From contig CAKNFJ010000001.1 in NCBI GenBank assembly GCA_930633495.1, forward strand, positions 1,488,001 through 1,552,000: 64,000 nucleotides of DNA, read 5' to 3'. The position numbers were made by a program, and so were the translations under genes. This stretch comes from Hyphomicrobiales bacterium (lineage in GTDB: Bacteria > Pseudomonadota > Alphaproteobacteria > Rhizobiales > Beijerinckiaceae). Every line of letters begins with the position of its first letter. Positions within the stretch are counted from its first letter, which is position 1. Under the pieces are notes generated by a model, which ran no database searches, had not been told where the DNA came from, and was given only the letters and a program-made list of their open reading frames with translations. Shown piece by piece: positions 25,253 to 33,973 of this stretch.

Positions 25253-26220
25253 GCGCGGTCCGTCAGGCTGGTCACGCGCTCGCCGAGCGGCGGCAGGAAT
25301 TGGCGATCGAAGATCTCCGACGCCGCCGGGATGCGGGCGAGCCCCTTCGCCTTGGCGATCAGGGCAGCCCCGGCAAGCAGACGGTCGTCGTCGAGATCGC
25401 CGATGCCGATGCGCCCACCCTCGGGACCCGCCATCTCGAGGCCGAGCGTGCCGACCAGCCGGGCGCGGTTCGCCTTGACGTCGATCTTCGGATTGCGCCG
25501 GGCCACGGCCGCGGTGGCGGCGTCAGGGTCCGCGATCGCATCCTTGAGGCCGAGATTGATCGCCGCCAGCAGGCCGCGGACGGCCTCGGGGTTCTTCGCG
25601 ACAAAGTCGCGCGTCGCCATCACGGCACCGCCGTAGAGGTCCGGCAGATAATGGCGGAACTCGAGATGGCGCAGCACGCGATCCGGGTCGAGGCCCGCTT
25701 CGATCGTATGGGCGCGCACCGTATTGACGAAGCCGAAGATGCCGTCCCAGCGGCCTTCCCGCATCAGCGGCACCATCTCGTCATGGCCGAGATCCGAGGC
25801 TTCGACGCTGATCGTCGCGATATCGACGCCGGTCGCAGCGCAAAATTCCGGGAAGAGTTTCCAGGCCGCGTCTTCCGGGTGCGAGACCAGCTTGCGGCCG
25901 GCGAGATCCGCAGGCGTCCGGATCGGCCCATCCGCATCGACGGCGATCGTATAGGGCGAGCGGTTATGCATGGCCCAAACGGCGAGCGGCGACGAAGCCG
26001 GATCGACCGACTTCATCTCGATCAGCCTGTTCATGTCGCCATAGGCGATGTCGTAGCCACCACCGGCCAGGACCTCGACCGCATAGGCGAGCGAGGCGCC
26101 CTCGGTGAAATGCACGTCCAGGCCGAAGCGCGCGAAATGACCGTTGTCGGCCGCCAGGAAAAACGGAGCCTGCGGCCCGGAAAAGAAGCTGTTCAGGAAG
26201 AACTTCACTTGCTGGGCCAC
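25249..26220 (-). CDS. NMT1/THI5-like binding protein without signal peptide
   Basis: About 323 residues of the NMT1/SsuA-like periplasmic-binding fold (VKFFLNSFFSGPQAPFFLAADNGHFARFGLDV, YDIAYGDMNRLIEM, DLAGRKLVSHPEDAAWKLFPEF). Such proteins bind thiamine precursors, sulfonates or pyrimidines. No signal peptide is visible, so it may act in the cytoplasm. I chose GTG at 26218-26220 because GGGGA lies about eight bases upstream; the upstream starts (TTG 26256, ATG 26250) lack a ribosome site and fall inside a 14-bp palindrome. First gene of the importer operon, divergent from the LysR gene. Confidence 0.75.
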   Translation of the reverse strand: MAQQVKFFLNSFFSGPQAPFFLAADNGHFARFGLDVHFTEGASLAYAVEVLAGGGYDIAYGDMNRLIEMKSVDPASSPLAVWAMHNRSPYTIAVDADGPIRTPADLAGRKLVSHPEDAAWKLFPEFCAATGVDIATISVEASDLGHDEMVPLMREGRWDGIFGFVNTVRAHTIEAGLDPDRVLRHLEFRHYLPDLYGGAVMATRDFVAKNPEAVRGLLAAINLGLKDAIADPDAATAAVARRNPKIDVKANRARLVGTLGLEMAGPEGGRIGIGDLDDDRLLAGAALIAKAKGLARIPAASEIFDRQFLPPLGERVTSLTDRA

Positions 26221-26243
26221 GCGATTATTCCCCGGTTTTGTTA

Positions 26244-26257
26244 ATTGCATATGCAAT
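26244..26257. promoter_or_regulatory. Perfect 14-bp palindrome in divergent promoter region
   Basis: ATTGCATATGCAAT is perfectly self-complementary and lies between the LysR gene (start 26331) and the leftward importer/uraD operon. Such palindromes are typical LysR-regulator sites. Its location just before the chosen GTG start of the operon supports regulation by the adjacent LysR protein and argues against the more upstream start codons. Confidence 0.5.
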
Positions 26258-26330
26258 ATCGCGGTGGGGCATTGCCGTCCATTTCAAACTGTGGAACGAT
26301 CGATTGCCAAAATGAGAATGGGCCTAGCCG

Positions 26331-27275
26331 ATGTCCCGCTCGCTGATCCCCGCCGCGCTGCATTATTTCGACCGGGTCGCCGCGACGGGCTCGATCCAGG
26401 CCGCCGCCCGCGCCCAGAACATCGCGGCCTCGGCCATCGACCGTCAGATCATCGGGCTCGAAAGCCGGCTTGGTGTGAAGCTTTTCGACCGGGTGCCGAA
26501 GGGCATGCGCCTGACGGCGGCCGGCGAGGCCCTAGTCCGCCTCGTTCACCGCTGGCGCGCCGAAGAGCGCAATGCCGTCGCGGAAATCTTCCAGTTGCAG
26601 GGCGTGCAGCAAGGTCAGGTGAACATCTTCGCGATGGACAGCCACGCCACCACCATCCTGCCCGAGCTCGTGCAGATCGTCGCGGCGGCGCATCCGCTCA
26701 TCAGCCTGTCCATCCAGATCGGCTCGACGGACGAGGCCGCCGCCGCCCTGATATCGGGGCAGGCGGATCTGGTCATTGCCTTCAACCTGCCGCCGCGCAG
26801 CGAGATCCGTTCGCTCTGGAGCACACCACTGCCCTTCGGCTGCGTCGTCGCTCCGCACCACGCGCTGCTCCGGCAGGCAACGGTCAGGTTCCAGGACGTG
26901 ATTAGCTACCCGATCGCGCTGCAGAGCCGCTCGCTGCAGATCCGGCGCTTCCTCGAAGTGCAGTATAGCTGGCTCTTCGCCGAGCCGCATGGCCGTGTCG
27001 AGACCAACTCGCTGCATCTCGTCAAGAACCTGGCGCGCAGCGGCAACTATGTCGCCTTCACCTCGGAACTGGATGCCGCGACCGAACTCGCCGACGGTTC
27101 TCTGCGCTTCCTGCCCCTCAGGGAGATCGACGCGCTGCCGCAGTCCGCGGATATCGCGGTCGATGCCTCCAAATCGCTGAACGCCCTCGTGCAGATCGTC
27201 GCCGAGCAGGCTGCGGTGGTGATCGAAAGGGCACTCGACGCCGCGCGCACCGAGCCGGCGCGAGGAGTTGGTTGA
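26331..27275 (+). CDS. LysR-family transcriptional regulator
   Basis: 314 residues. N-terminal LysR helix-turn-helix (ALHYFDRVAATGSIQAAARAQNIAASAIDRQIIGLESRLG), then the co-inducer domain (QVNIFAMDSHATTILPELV onward). It is transcribed away from the NMT1/uraD/Dpp operon, the usual arrangement for a LysR regulator of the divergent operon, and the palindrome at 26244-26257 is a candidate site. Ligand unknown; a ureide or taurine-related compound would fit the neighbours. Confidence 0.9.
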   Translation: MSRSLIPAALHYFDRVAATGSIQAAARAQNIAASAIDRQIIGLESRLGVKLFDRVPKGMRLTAAGEALVRLVHRWRAEERNAVAEIFQLQGVQQGQVNIFAMDSHATTILPELVQIVAAAHPLISLSIQIGSTDEAAAALISGQADLVIAFNLPPRSEIRSLWSTPLPFGCVVAPHHALLRQATVRFQDVISYPIALQSRSLQIRRFLEVQYSWLFAEPHGRVETNSLHLVKNLARSGNYVAFTSELDAATELADGSLRFLPLREIDALPQSADIAVDASKSLNALVQIVAEQAAVVIERALDAARTEPARGVG

Positions 27276-27654
27276 CGTTTTCCGCGATTGCGGCCATCGG
27301 CTCTGGAAATGTCGTCGGCTGCCAAAGAAGCTCATCCATCAGCACTCGCCGACGCTCGTTGCCGACATCAGTGAAAGCGCAGCCTCAGCCTGGGCCGACA
27401 TCCGGTTGTTTGGAATCAAAGTGTTAATCGGCACCGAAGCAGCCCCCTAGAGCGCGCTTCATTCACACGTCAGCATATCCTGCGTGTAAATCGGCGACGG
27501 ACGATGACCGCGCGGGCGACAATGATTTCAAGACCTTGCCCTGCCGAGCGGCGCAGGACCCCATGCCGATTTACAGCCTTGCTGATCTGCACCGAAAGCA
27601 CAGCCTTCATGTGTCGCGTCTCGACGCGGAACACGGGAAACCTCTCGTTACAAG
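27276..27654. other. Intergenic stretch without a supportable gene
   Basis: About 380 bases between the LysR gene and the decayed nucleotidyltransferase gene. Short overlapping frames exist on both strands around 27470-27700, but none has a recognisable family, a ribosome site or a credible start. Probably non-coding or decayed DNA. Confidence 0.4.
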
Positions 27655-28412
27655 TCATTGCTCAAGGAGGGTGCGCACGCTGGGCATTCGCTTGAGGGTT
27701 GCGTTGATCCTGTCGCGCCAGTGCGGCCCAGTTGCCATGGCATTCTCGTATGCTTCACGGAGGTCGTCCGGGCGATCTTCGGCCAGTATCTCGATCAGAA
27801 AGCTCGCCTGCATCCTATCCTTATGAGCCTTGAGGCTGTCGGGTCCTTCCTTCCTGCGATCGGCGACAACCAGTTTGTGGATCGCCATGCACTCGGGCCG
27901 CGGAATCTGGACCAGAACGCCGTTGCGATAGGTGATCGCGGCCGTGATGGGTTCCGCGATCAGGTAGTTGAGATAGTGCAGCAACTGGGTGTGCACTCCC
28001 AATGCCGCGAGCGGGCGTAAATCCTCCGCCTCGGCAAAGGAAGGCGTCAGGAACTCCACCAGAAGGTTGTTGCGCGTCTGTTTCCAGCGCCAGGTTTCAG
28101 ATGATCCAGCGCCGGCATCGGCGCGAATGAGAAGTCGCCGAGAACCTTTTGGAGCGGCTCCGAAACCGTATCCTCGAGCGCGACCGACAGCCGCTCGAAG
28201 TTCGCGATATCGATATCCCTTGTCTGTGCGGCCGCATCGAACGAGAACCGCACGCCCAGTTCACCTTCGTACAGGCGAAAAGCTTGCGTCCCGGCGATCG
28301 TCCCGCCCAAACGAAAGACACCAGCCGCCGCCATCGCGCCGAGCAGGCTGCCGGTTGCCGCCTCGACGCCAAGGAAGCCCTCCGCGCGAAGGATGCGGAT
28401 CTCGCCCATCAT
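27655..28412 (-). pseudogene. GSU2403-like nucleotidyltransferase-fold gene, frameshifted and 5'-truncated
   Basis: Two adjacent frames together encode the NTP_transf_8/GSU2403 nucleotidyltransferase fold. The first (28412-28047) has GVFRLGGTIAGTQAFRLYEGELG and TRDIDIANFERLS; the second (to 27655) has VEFLTPSF, LHYLNYLIAEPI and AIHKLVVADRR. The join needs a one-base correction near 28104, after which SSETWRWKQTRNNLLVEFLTP reads through as expected. The usual N-terminal ~100 residues are absent. Probably an inactive remnant of an accessory gene, unless the frameshift is a sequencing error. Confidence 0.75.
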
Positions 28413-28539
28413 CGCGCAACCTCAGCCAAGACGACTGAACCAGGACTTCAGACTCGCGGGAACGACGACTTTTTCAACGGTATCGGCGGGAGCTTTCGTT
28501 CGCTGTGAAGGAAGAATGTCTGACTGCGGAAAAGTATCT

Positions 28540-29856
28540 TCAGCGCCAACCGCGGCGCCACAATGACAGGACGCCGCATGCAGCCAGCTGAAATGCAACC
28601 AGTAGATAGGGCAAGTCGAAGCTCGCTGTCCGGCTGGCGAGAAACGCGAAGACAAGAGGGCCGCAAAACGAGCCGGCGAAGCCGAAAAGATTCGCGGCGG
28701 AGGTGACGTCGCCGATCAGCCCGGGTGGGGAAAGCCGGGCCAGTTCCGCCATGTAAACCCCGTTCCACCCCAGGGATGTCGCTCCAATCAAAGCGACACA
28801 GCCATACAGGGCCCATGAAGGTCCCGAGGCTGACCAGACGAGGAGGACGAGCGCGCCGCTTGCCGCCAGCAAGAGCAAGCACAGCAGGAGCAGGCCCCGA
28901 CGCCATCGGTCCGCCAGCCACCCCAAGACGATCCGTGAGAGCGTGCTGGCGGCAAGCAGGACGGCCACGAAATATCCCGCTTCCGCGAGATTCTTGCCGT
29001 GCTGCGTGACCAGATAGGTCGCGGTGAAGGCCTGGACACTGGCTTGGGCGATCGAAAACGAGATCCCGATACCGGTGATGAGCGGCAATGACGGGTGGGA
29101 GCGGATGACCTCGATCGAGCGCCGCAAAACCGAGGGCGACAGGAATGTTCGCGCCCACTGCCGGTTCGCAGGACCCTTCTCCATGTCGAGGCGCTGTCGA
29201 AATGGCTGGATCGCCAGCAGGCAGATCACGACGATAGCGGCGATCGACCAAACCGTATGGGCGAGGCCCAAGCCGACGACCGCTGGAGGCACCAACACGC
29301 CTGCGACCGCTCCGCCGAAAGGCACACCGGCCTGTCGGATCGAGAAAATCAGATTGCGATGCCGCGGCGGCGCCGTTCGCATCAGCATGGTGCTGCCCGC
29401 AGGATTGTTCGGCGCCAGACCAAGGCCAAGCAAGAGCGCGCCGACAAAGCCGAGGGCGGCAGCCGGTTGCGACAGAAAGATCATTCCCAGGCAAATGAAG
29501 ACCAGCCCGAGCTGCAAAGTGCGGATAGGACCGTGATGATCGAGCATCGGGCCGCCACAGGCCAGGCACCAGCAGATGCCGATCGAAACGGTCGCGGAGA
29601 TATAGCCGATATTTTCCGGCGGCAGGTTCCAGCGTTGTGTCAGAATCGGACCGAGCAGAGGAACGGCGGCACCGGCAAAGGAACTCACAACCTGCACGAG
29701 GAGCGTTGCGCTCAAGGCGCTTCCCCACAGTGGCAGCTTCAAGGCAAATTCCTCCCAGCGCTTTCGACATGCTTTTTCTCGCCACGCCCAAGGCGGTAAC
29801 GAGCGATGTCGGTTTGCACTGGTCTTCCGCGAATGTGCCGGCGCGGTCGATGCCAA
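28540..29856 (-). CDS. MFS transporter (438 aa)
   Basis: Twelve-helix major facilitator (e.g. LSATLLVQVVSSFAGAAVPLLG, YISATVSIGICWCLACGGPML, LLGLGLAPNNPAGSTMLM). The cytoplasmic loop between the halves contains MEKGPANRQWARTFLSPS. The second half repeats the fold, with GWLADRWRRGLLLL resembling the MFS loop motif. The N-terminal ~35 residues are basic and not membrane-like, so the true start may be internal. It stands alone between the pseudogene and the M81 operon. Substrate unknown. Confidence 0.85.
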   Translation of the reverse strand: MASTAPAHSRKTSANRHRSLPPWAWREKACRKRWEEFALKLPLWGSALSATLLVQVVSSFAGAAVPLLGPILTQRWNLPPENIGYISATVSIGICWCLACGGPMLDHHGPIRTLQLGLVFICLGMIFLSQPAAALGFVGALLLGLGLAPNNPAGSTMLMRTAPPRHRNLIFSIRQAGVPFGGAVAGVLVPPAVVGLGLAHTVWSIAAIVVICLLAIQPFRQRLDMEKGPANRQWARTFLSPSVLRRSIEVIRSHPSLPLITGIGISFSIAQASVQAFTATYLVTQHGKNLAEAGYFVAVLLAASTLSRIVLGWLADRWRRGLLLLCLLLLAASGALVLLVWSASGPSWALYGCVALIGATSLGWNGVYMAELARLSPPGLIGDVTSAANLFGFAGSFCGPLVFAFLASRTASFDLPYLLVAFQLAACGVLSLWRRGWR

Positions 29857-29969
29857 GCCTGAGTTATCAGACCTGCAGGATTTGCATGGGGCCGAGACCG
29901 CGAGGCACCCCGAGCATGTCTGCTATTGGCGAGAGCGAAACTTCGGCAACTGGCGCTCTCGATGGAGCG

Positions 29970-29995
29970 GATCGCGCCTCTGGTGAGGCGCGATC
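29970..29995 (-). terminator. Strong hairpin after the CMD-family gene
   Basis: GATCGCGCCTC (29970-29980) pairs perfectly with GAGGCGCGATC (29985-29995) around a TGGT loop, 16 bases beyond the stop codon at 30011 of the leftward operon. It lacks a U-run but is well placed to end or protect that transcript. Confidence 0.55.
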
Positions 29996-30010
29996 TTCTG
30001 CACCGAATGG

Positions 30011-30559
30011 TCAGGTCGTTGCCGTGAGTGGCTTTTCGGCCATCTCGGTGGCGATGGCCTCATCGATCGGCGTCTCATAGGTCATCAGCATGTAGCCGAG
30101 CACCGAATAGAAGCCGACCGTCGCGATCAAATCGAACACCGCCTCGCGTCCGAGTGCCGCGGCAAGCTCGGCTTCGAGCGCGAGCGACAGGCGCTTGTCG
30201 TCGAAAAGCGCATCGACGGCCCGCACGATCAGCCCGTCCTCGCCCTCAGGCTCGCCGCGCAGCGCGGCGATGCGCTGATCGCTCATGCCGAGCACCCGCG
30301 CCCGGCTGACATGATGCGCCCATTCATAGGGCGAGCCCATGCGGTGCGCCGCGCGCAGGATCACCACCTCGGAGCGCACCGGCCCGAGCGCACTGTCCTT
30401 GACGACATGCTGGCGCAAGGGCGCCCAGGCCTTCAGCAGCGCGGGATGGTGCGCCATCGTCCGGTAGACGTTGAGCGCGCCGGCGAAGCCGGTCTTCATC
30501 TCGGCGATCGCCTCGGGCCAGTCGGCATCGCTGATCGGCGGGCAGGGAGAGGTCGTCAT
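30011..30559 (-). CDS. Carboxymuconolactone decarboxylase family protein
   Basis: 182 residues of the CMD/AhpD-like fold (GPVRSEVVILRAAHRMGSPYEWAHHVSRARVLGMSDQRI). The peroxidase CxxC of AhpD is absent; its place holds the YEWAHH motif of non-redox members, which keep acidic and histidine residues there. Such proteins occur as lactone decarboxylases and as uncharacterised members of catabolic operons. It is the last gene of the leftward operon, 17 bases after the nitrilase-family gene. Precise reaction unknown. Confidence 0.85.
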   Translation of the reverse strand: MTTSPCPPISDADWPEAIAEMKTGFAGALNVYRTMAHHPALLKAWAPLRQHVVKDSALGPVRSEVVILRAAHRMGSPYEWAHHVSRARVLGMSDQRIAALRGEPEGEDGLIVRAVDALFDDKRLSLALEAELAAALGREAVFDLIATVGFYSVLGYMLMTYETPIDEAIATEMAEKPLTATT

Positions 30560-30576
30560 CGGAGGTCTCGCGAAGG

Positions 30577-31440
30577 TCAGGGCGTGAGGTATTTGGCGTA
30601 GAGGGAAGGCGCCCGGTCGGCCCAGATGCCCGTGAAGCTGCGATAGCGCGCGACCTCGGTGAGGTCGATCTCGACCCGCAGCACGTCCTCGCGGTCGTGG
30701 TCAAGCGCGCCGAGCACGCGGCCATCCGGCGCCACCGCGCAGGAGCGGCCGAAGAAGCGCTGCCCGCCGCGACTGCCGCTGCGATTGCAGCTCAGGAAGA
30801 ACACGCCGTTCTCGGTCGCGCGCGTATAGGCGCGGTGAATGAATAGCGCCTCGTCGGTCACCGGCGCGGTCTCGGCTCCGAAGGAGGCCCAGACCGAGGT
30901 CACGATGCTCGCGCCCTGAAGCGCGAGGATGCGGGTGATCTCGGGGAAGCGGATATCGTAGCAGACCTGCATGCCGAGCCGCGTCCCGAAGACCGGGTAG
31001 GTATCGATGCTGTCGCCGCCGCTGAAGAACAGTTTCTCGTTCTGCCACTGATGGATCTTGGTGTAATCGCCGATCACACCCTCCGGCCCGATCAGCAGCG
31101 AGGCATTGCGCATCACGCCGGCACGCAGACGGTCGCGCAGACCGAGCCCGATGACCAGATGCACGCGGTGTTTGGTAGCGAGCGCGACGAGCGCCTTGAT
31201 CTCCTCGCCGTCCGGCGCGGCGCAGGCCTCGTAGAGCGCCGCCCCGAAATGCGGAACGTCGCTGACCACCGCTCCGCCCGGCACCAAGGGCTCGACATAG
31301 CCGGTATTGGCGAGCTCCGGGAACAGGATGAGCTGAGCGCCCTTCGCCGCCTCGCCTGCAACGAACTCATGGATGCGCCGGAAATTCTCGGCCGGCGCCA
31401 GGGACTGGACGTCCATCTGGACGAGGCTGGCGGAAATCAT
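30577..31440 (-). CDS. Carbon-nitrogen hydrolase (nitrilase superfamily)
   Basis: 287 residues with the complete catalytic triad: Glu42 (FPELANTGY), Lys128 (GDYTKIHQW) and Cys160 (QVCYDIRFPE). The superfamily hydrolyses amides, nitriles or N-carbamoyl compounds; this one looks like an amidase or N-carbamoyl hydrolase rather than a true nitrilase. No signal peptide. The start ATG at 31440 overlaps the ATPase-gene stop (ATGA); residues upstream of it in the frame are not conserved. In this operon it probably cleaves the imported compound or its M81-processed product. Confidence 0.9.
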   Translation of the reverse strand: MISASLVQMDVQSLAPAENFRRIHEFVAGEAAKGAQLILFPELANTGYVEPLVPGGAVVSDVPHFGAALYEACAAPDGEEIKALVALATKHRVHLVIGLGLRDRLRAGVMRNASLLIGPEGVIGDYTKIHQWQNEKLFFSGGDSIDTYPVFGTRLGMQVCYDIRFPEITRILALQGASIVTSVWASFGAETAPVTDEALFIHRAYTRATENGVFFLSCNRSGSRGGQRFFGRSCAVAPDGRVLGALDHDREDVLRVEIDLTEVARYRSFTGIWADRAPSLYAKYLTP

Positions 31441-33104
31441 GCGGTGGCTCCAGCGGTGCGGCGCCCGGCCGCGAAATCCCAATCCCGTCCCGGCGCAGCG
31501 TTGATCAGGGCACGGGTATAGTCGTGGCTCGGCTTGCCGAGAACCTCGGCGGCCGGCCCCATCTCGACGACGCTGCCGCGCTGCATCACCATCACCTCGT
31601 CGCAGATCTGAGCGGCGACGCGCAAATCATGCGTGATGAACAGCACCGCGAGATTGCGCCGCTCCTGGATCTCCGCCAGCAGCGCCAGCACCTGCGCCTG
31701 CACGGAAACGTCGAGCGCCGAAACCGCTTCGTCCGCGACGATCACTTCTGGCTCCATCATCAGGGCGCGCGCGATCGCGATGCGCTGGCGCTGGCCACCG
31801 GAGAACTGGTGCGGGAAGCGTTCGAGGCTGGAGCTGGGAAGACCGACCACCTCCATCAATTCGCCTGCGCGCTTCAGGGCGGAATCGCGATCCTCACCGA
31901 GGTTGAGCGGTCCCTCGATCAGGCTCTCGCCTATGCGCAGGCGCGGATTGAGCGAGCGGTTCGGGTCCTGGAACACCATCTGCACGCGCCGTCGCGCCGG
32001 GGCCAGCGCCTGCTGACCTTGCAGGTTGGCGATATCCTGCCCGTTGATGCGGATTTCACCGCCGGTCGGATGCTCCAATCGCATCAGGCAACGCGCCACC
32101 GTCGACTTGCCCGATCCGCTTTCGCCGACGATGCCGAGCGTGCGCCCGCGCGCCAGGCCGAAGCTGACATCGTTCACGGCACGCACGTTGCGGCTCTCGC
32201 GCCCCATCAGCTTTCCGAGCAGGGAGCCGAAGCTGAAGGTCTTCTCGAGATTGTTGATCTCCAGCACCGTCTCGCCCCCGGCCGAAGCGCGCGGCGCACG
32301 CGGCGTCAGCGACGGCACGGATTGCAGCAGGTCGCGCGTATAGGCCTCGCGCGGCCGGCTGAGCACCTGCTCGACCGGACCGGTCTCGACGATCTCGCCA
32401 CGACGCATCACGCAGACCCGGTCGGCGATGTCGACGACCACGCCCATGTCATGGGTGATGAACAGGACCGCGGTGTTCTGCTTGTCCTGCAATTCGCGGA
32501 TCAGGCTGAGGATCTGCTTCTGCGTGGTGACGTCGAGCGCGGTGGTCGGCTCGTCGGCGATCAGCAGCTTCGGCTTGAGCGCGAGTGCCATCGCGATCAT
32601 CACGCGCTGGCGCTGGCCGCCGGAGAGCTGATGCGGATAACTGTCATAGATCCGCGCCGGATCGGGCAGGTGCACGGCCTCGAACGCGGCGAGCGCGGCA
32701 TCCCGGCGCTCCTTCGGACGCATCTTCGTATGCGCCCAATAGACCTCGTCCATCTGCAGCCCGATGGTCAGCACCGGGTTCAGCGCCGTCATCGGCTCCT
32801 GGAAGATCATCGCCATCTCGGCGCCGCGCAGCGCCTTGGTCCGGGCCGGCGTCGCGGTCAGGATATCCTCGCCGTTGAGCCTGACCGTGCCGGCCGTCGC
32901 GCGTAATTCGTCGCGCGGCAGAAGGTCCATCGCGACGAGCGAGGTCACCGACTTGCCGGAGCCGGATTCGCCGACGAGGCAGAGCGTCTCACCGGGATGG
33001 ATGTCGAAGCTGATGCCTTTCAGGATTTCGGACGGCTGGCGCCCCCGCGTCGCGACCTTGAGATCGCGGACGGAGAGGACGGGCTGGGTCGCGGCGGTCG
33101 CCAT
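31437..33104 (-). CDS. Fused dual ABC ATPase of peptide importer (GsiA/YejF type)
   Basis: 555 residues with two complete ABC cassettes. First: Walker A CLVGESGSGKSVTS, signature HQLSGGQRQRVMIAMAL, Walker B LLIADEPTTALDVTTQ. Second: Walker A GIVGESGSGKSTVA, signature HQFSGGQRQRIAIARAL, Walker B VIVADEAVSALDVSVQ, where DEP is replaced by DEA. It combines the DppD and DppF roles in one chain. The start is ATG 33102-33104, overlapping the permease stop (TGATG). Confidence 0.92.
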   Translation of the reverse strand: MATAATQPVLSVRDLKVATRGRQPSEILKGISFDIHPGETLCLVGESGSGKSVTSLVAMDLLPRDELRATAGTVRLNGEDILTATPARTKALRGAEMAMIFQEPMTALNPVLTIGLQMDEVYWAHTKMRPKERRDAALAAFEAVHLPDPARIYDSYPHQLSGGQRQRVMIAMALALKPKLLIADEPTTALDVTTQKQILSLIRELQDKQNTAVLFITHDMGVVVDIADRVCVMRRGEIVETGPVEQVLSRPREAYTRDLLQSVPSLTPRAPRASAGGETVLEINNLEKTFSFGSLLGKLMGRESRNVRAVNDVSFGLARGRTLGIVGESGSGKSTVARCLMRLEHPTGGEIRINGQDIANLQGQQALAPARRRVQMVFQDPNRSLNPRLRIGESLIEGPLNLGEDRDSALKRAGELMEVVGLPSSSLERFPHQFSGGQRQRIAIARALMMEPEVIVADEAVSALDVSVQAQVLALLAEIQERRNLAVLFITHDLRVAAQICDEVMVMQRGSVVEMGPAAEVLGKPSHDYTRALINAAPGRDWDFAAGRRTAGATA

Positions 33105-33973
33105 CACGGAGCCCTCCCCTGCATTTTCGGATCGAGCCGGTCGCGCAGCGCGTCGCCGAGCAGGTTGATCGAGAGGATGCAGAGCGACAACACGATCGCC
33201 GGCCAGAACACCAGCCAGGGATTGATCGCGAAATAGAGGCGGCCCTCGGCCATGATGTTGCCCCAGCTCGGAACCTCCGTCCCAATACCGACGCCGAGGA
33301 AGGAGAGCGCCGCCTCCGTCAGGATGGCGGAAGCGTACATATAGGTGCCCTGCACGATCAGCGGCGCGATCGTCGTCGGCAGCAGATGCTTCCAGATCAG
33401 CTTGGCCGGGGGCGTGCCGAGCAGCACGGCGGCATCGACATAGGTCTCCTCGCGCGCCGCGATGACCCGCGCCCGGACGAGGCGCACCACCTGCGGGATC
33501 GCCGGGATCATGATTGCGATGATCACGGTGACGAGCCCGCCCCGGACCAGCGCGACGATGGCAATCGCGAGCAGGATGCCGGGGATCGCCATCAGCCCGT
33601 CCATCATCCGCATCAGCACGCCGTCGACGCCGCGATACCAGCCGGCGATCAGGCCGAGCGGCAATCCGATCACGATCGCACCGATGGCGACTCCGGCACC
33701 CACCAGCAGCGAGACCCGCGCGCCATAGACCACGCGCGAATAGAGGTCTCGGCCGAAGGAATCCGTGCCCAGCCAATAGGTGTCGGAGGCCGGCTTCAGG
33801 CGCATCGTGGCATTGAGCTTGGTCGGCTCGAAATTGGCGAGCTGCGGCGCGAACACCGCCATCACGATCACGGCGACGAGGACGATGACGGCGAGCACCG
33901 TCGTCCAGTGCGGCGGGTTGTCGAGCAGGCGGCGCGGAAGCGCACCCTGCGCGGGGTTCGATGGAGCGCTCAT
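33104..33973 (-). CDS. Peptide ABC importer permease, DppC type
   Basis: 289 residues. An N-terminal OppC-type helix (WTTVLAVIVLVAVIVMAVFAP) is followed by the DppC-typical LGTDSFGRDLYSRVVYGARVS. The EAA loop lies around ARVIAAREETYVDAAVLLGTP, and there are five to six membrane helices. Its ATG overlaps the DppB stop (ATGA at 33970). Translationally coupled on both sides. Confidence 0.92.
   Translation of the reverse strand: MSAPSNPAQGALPRRLLDNPPHWTTVLAVIVLVAVIVMAVFAPQLANFEPTKLNATMRLKPASDTYWLGTDSFGRDLYSRVVYGARVSLLVGAGVAIGAIVIGLPLGLIAGWYRGVDGVLMRMMDGLMAIPGILLAIAIVALVRGGLVTVIIAIMIPAIPQVVRLVRARVIAAREETYVDAAVLLGTPPAKLIWKHLLPTTIAPLIVQGTYMYASAILTEAALSFLGVGIGTEVPSWGNIMAEGRLYFAINPWLVFWPAIVLSLCILSINLLGDALRDRLDPKMQGRAP

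Noticed and set aside
27470..27695. Two short opposing frames in the gap before the nucleotidyltransferase remnant
   Set aside because: Neither has a recognisable fold, ribosome site or conserved start; they are mirror images of the same GC pattern.
27655..28412. Programmed ribosomal frameshift in the nucleotidyltransferase gene
   Set aside because: No slippery heptamer or downstream structure at the junction near 28104, and the N-terminus is also missing, so decay is simpler.
30011..30559. Reading the CMD-family gene as the peroxidase AhpD
   Set aside because: The AhpD CxxC is absent; the motif position reads YEWAHH.
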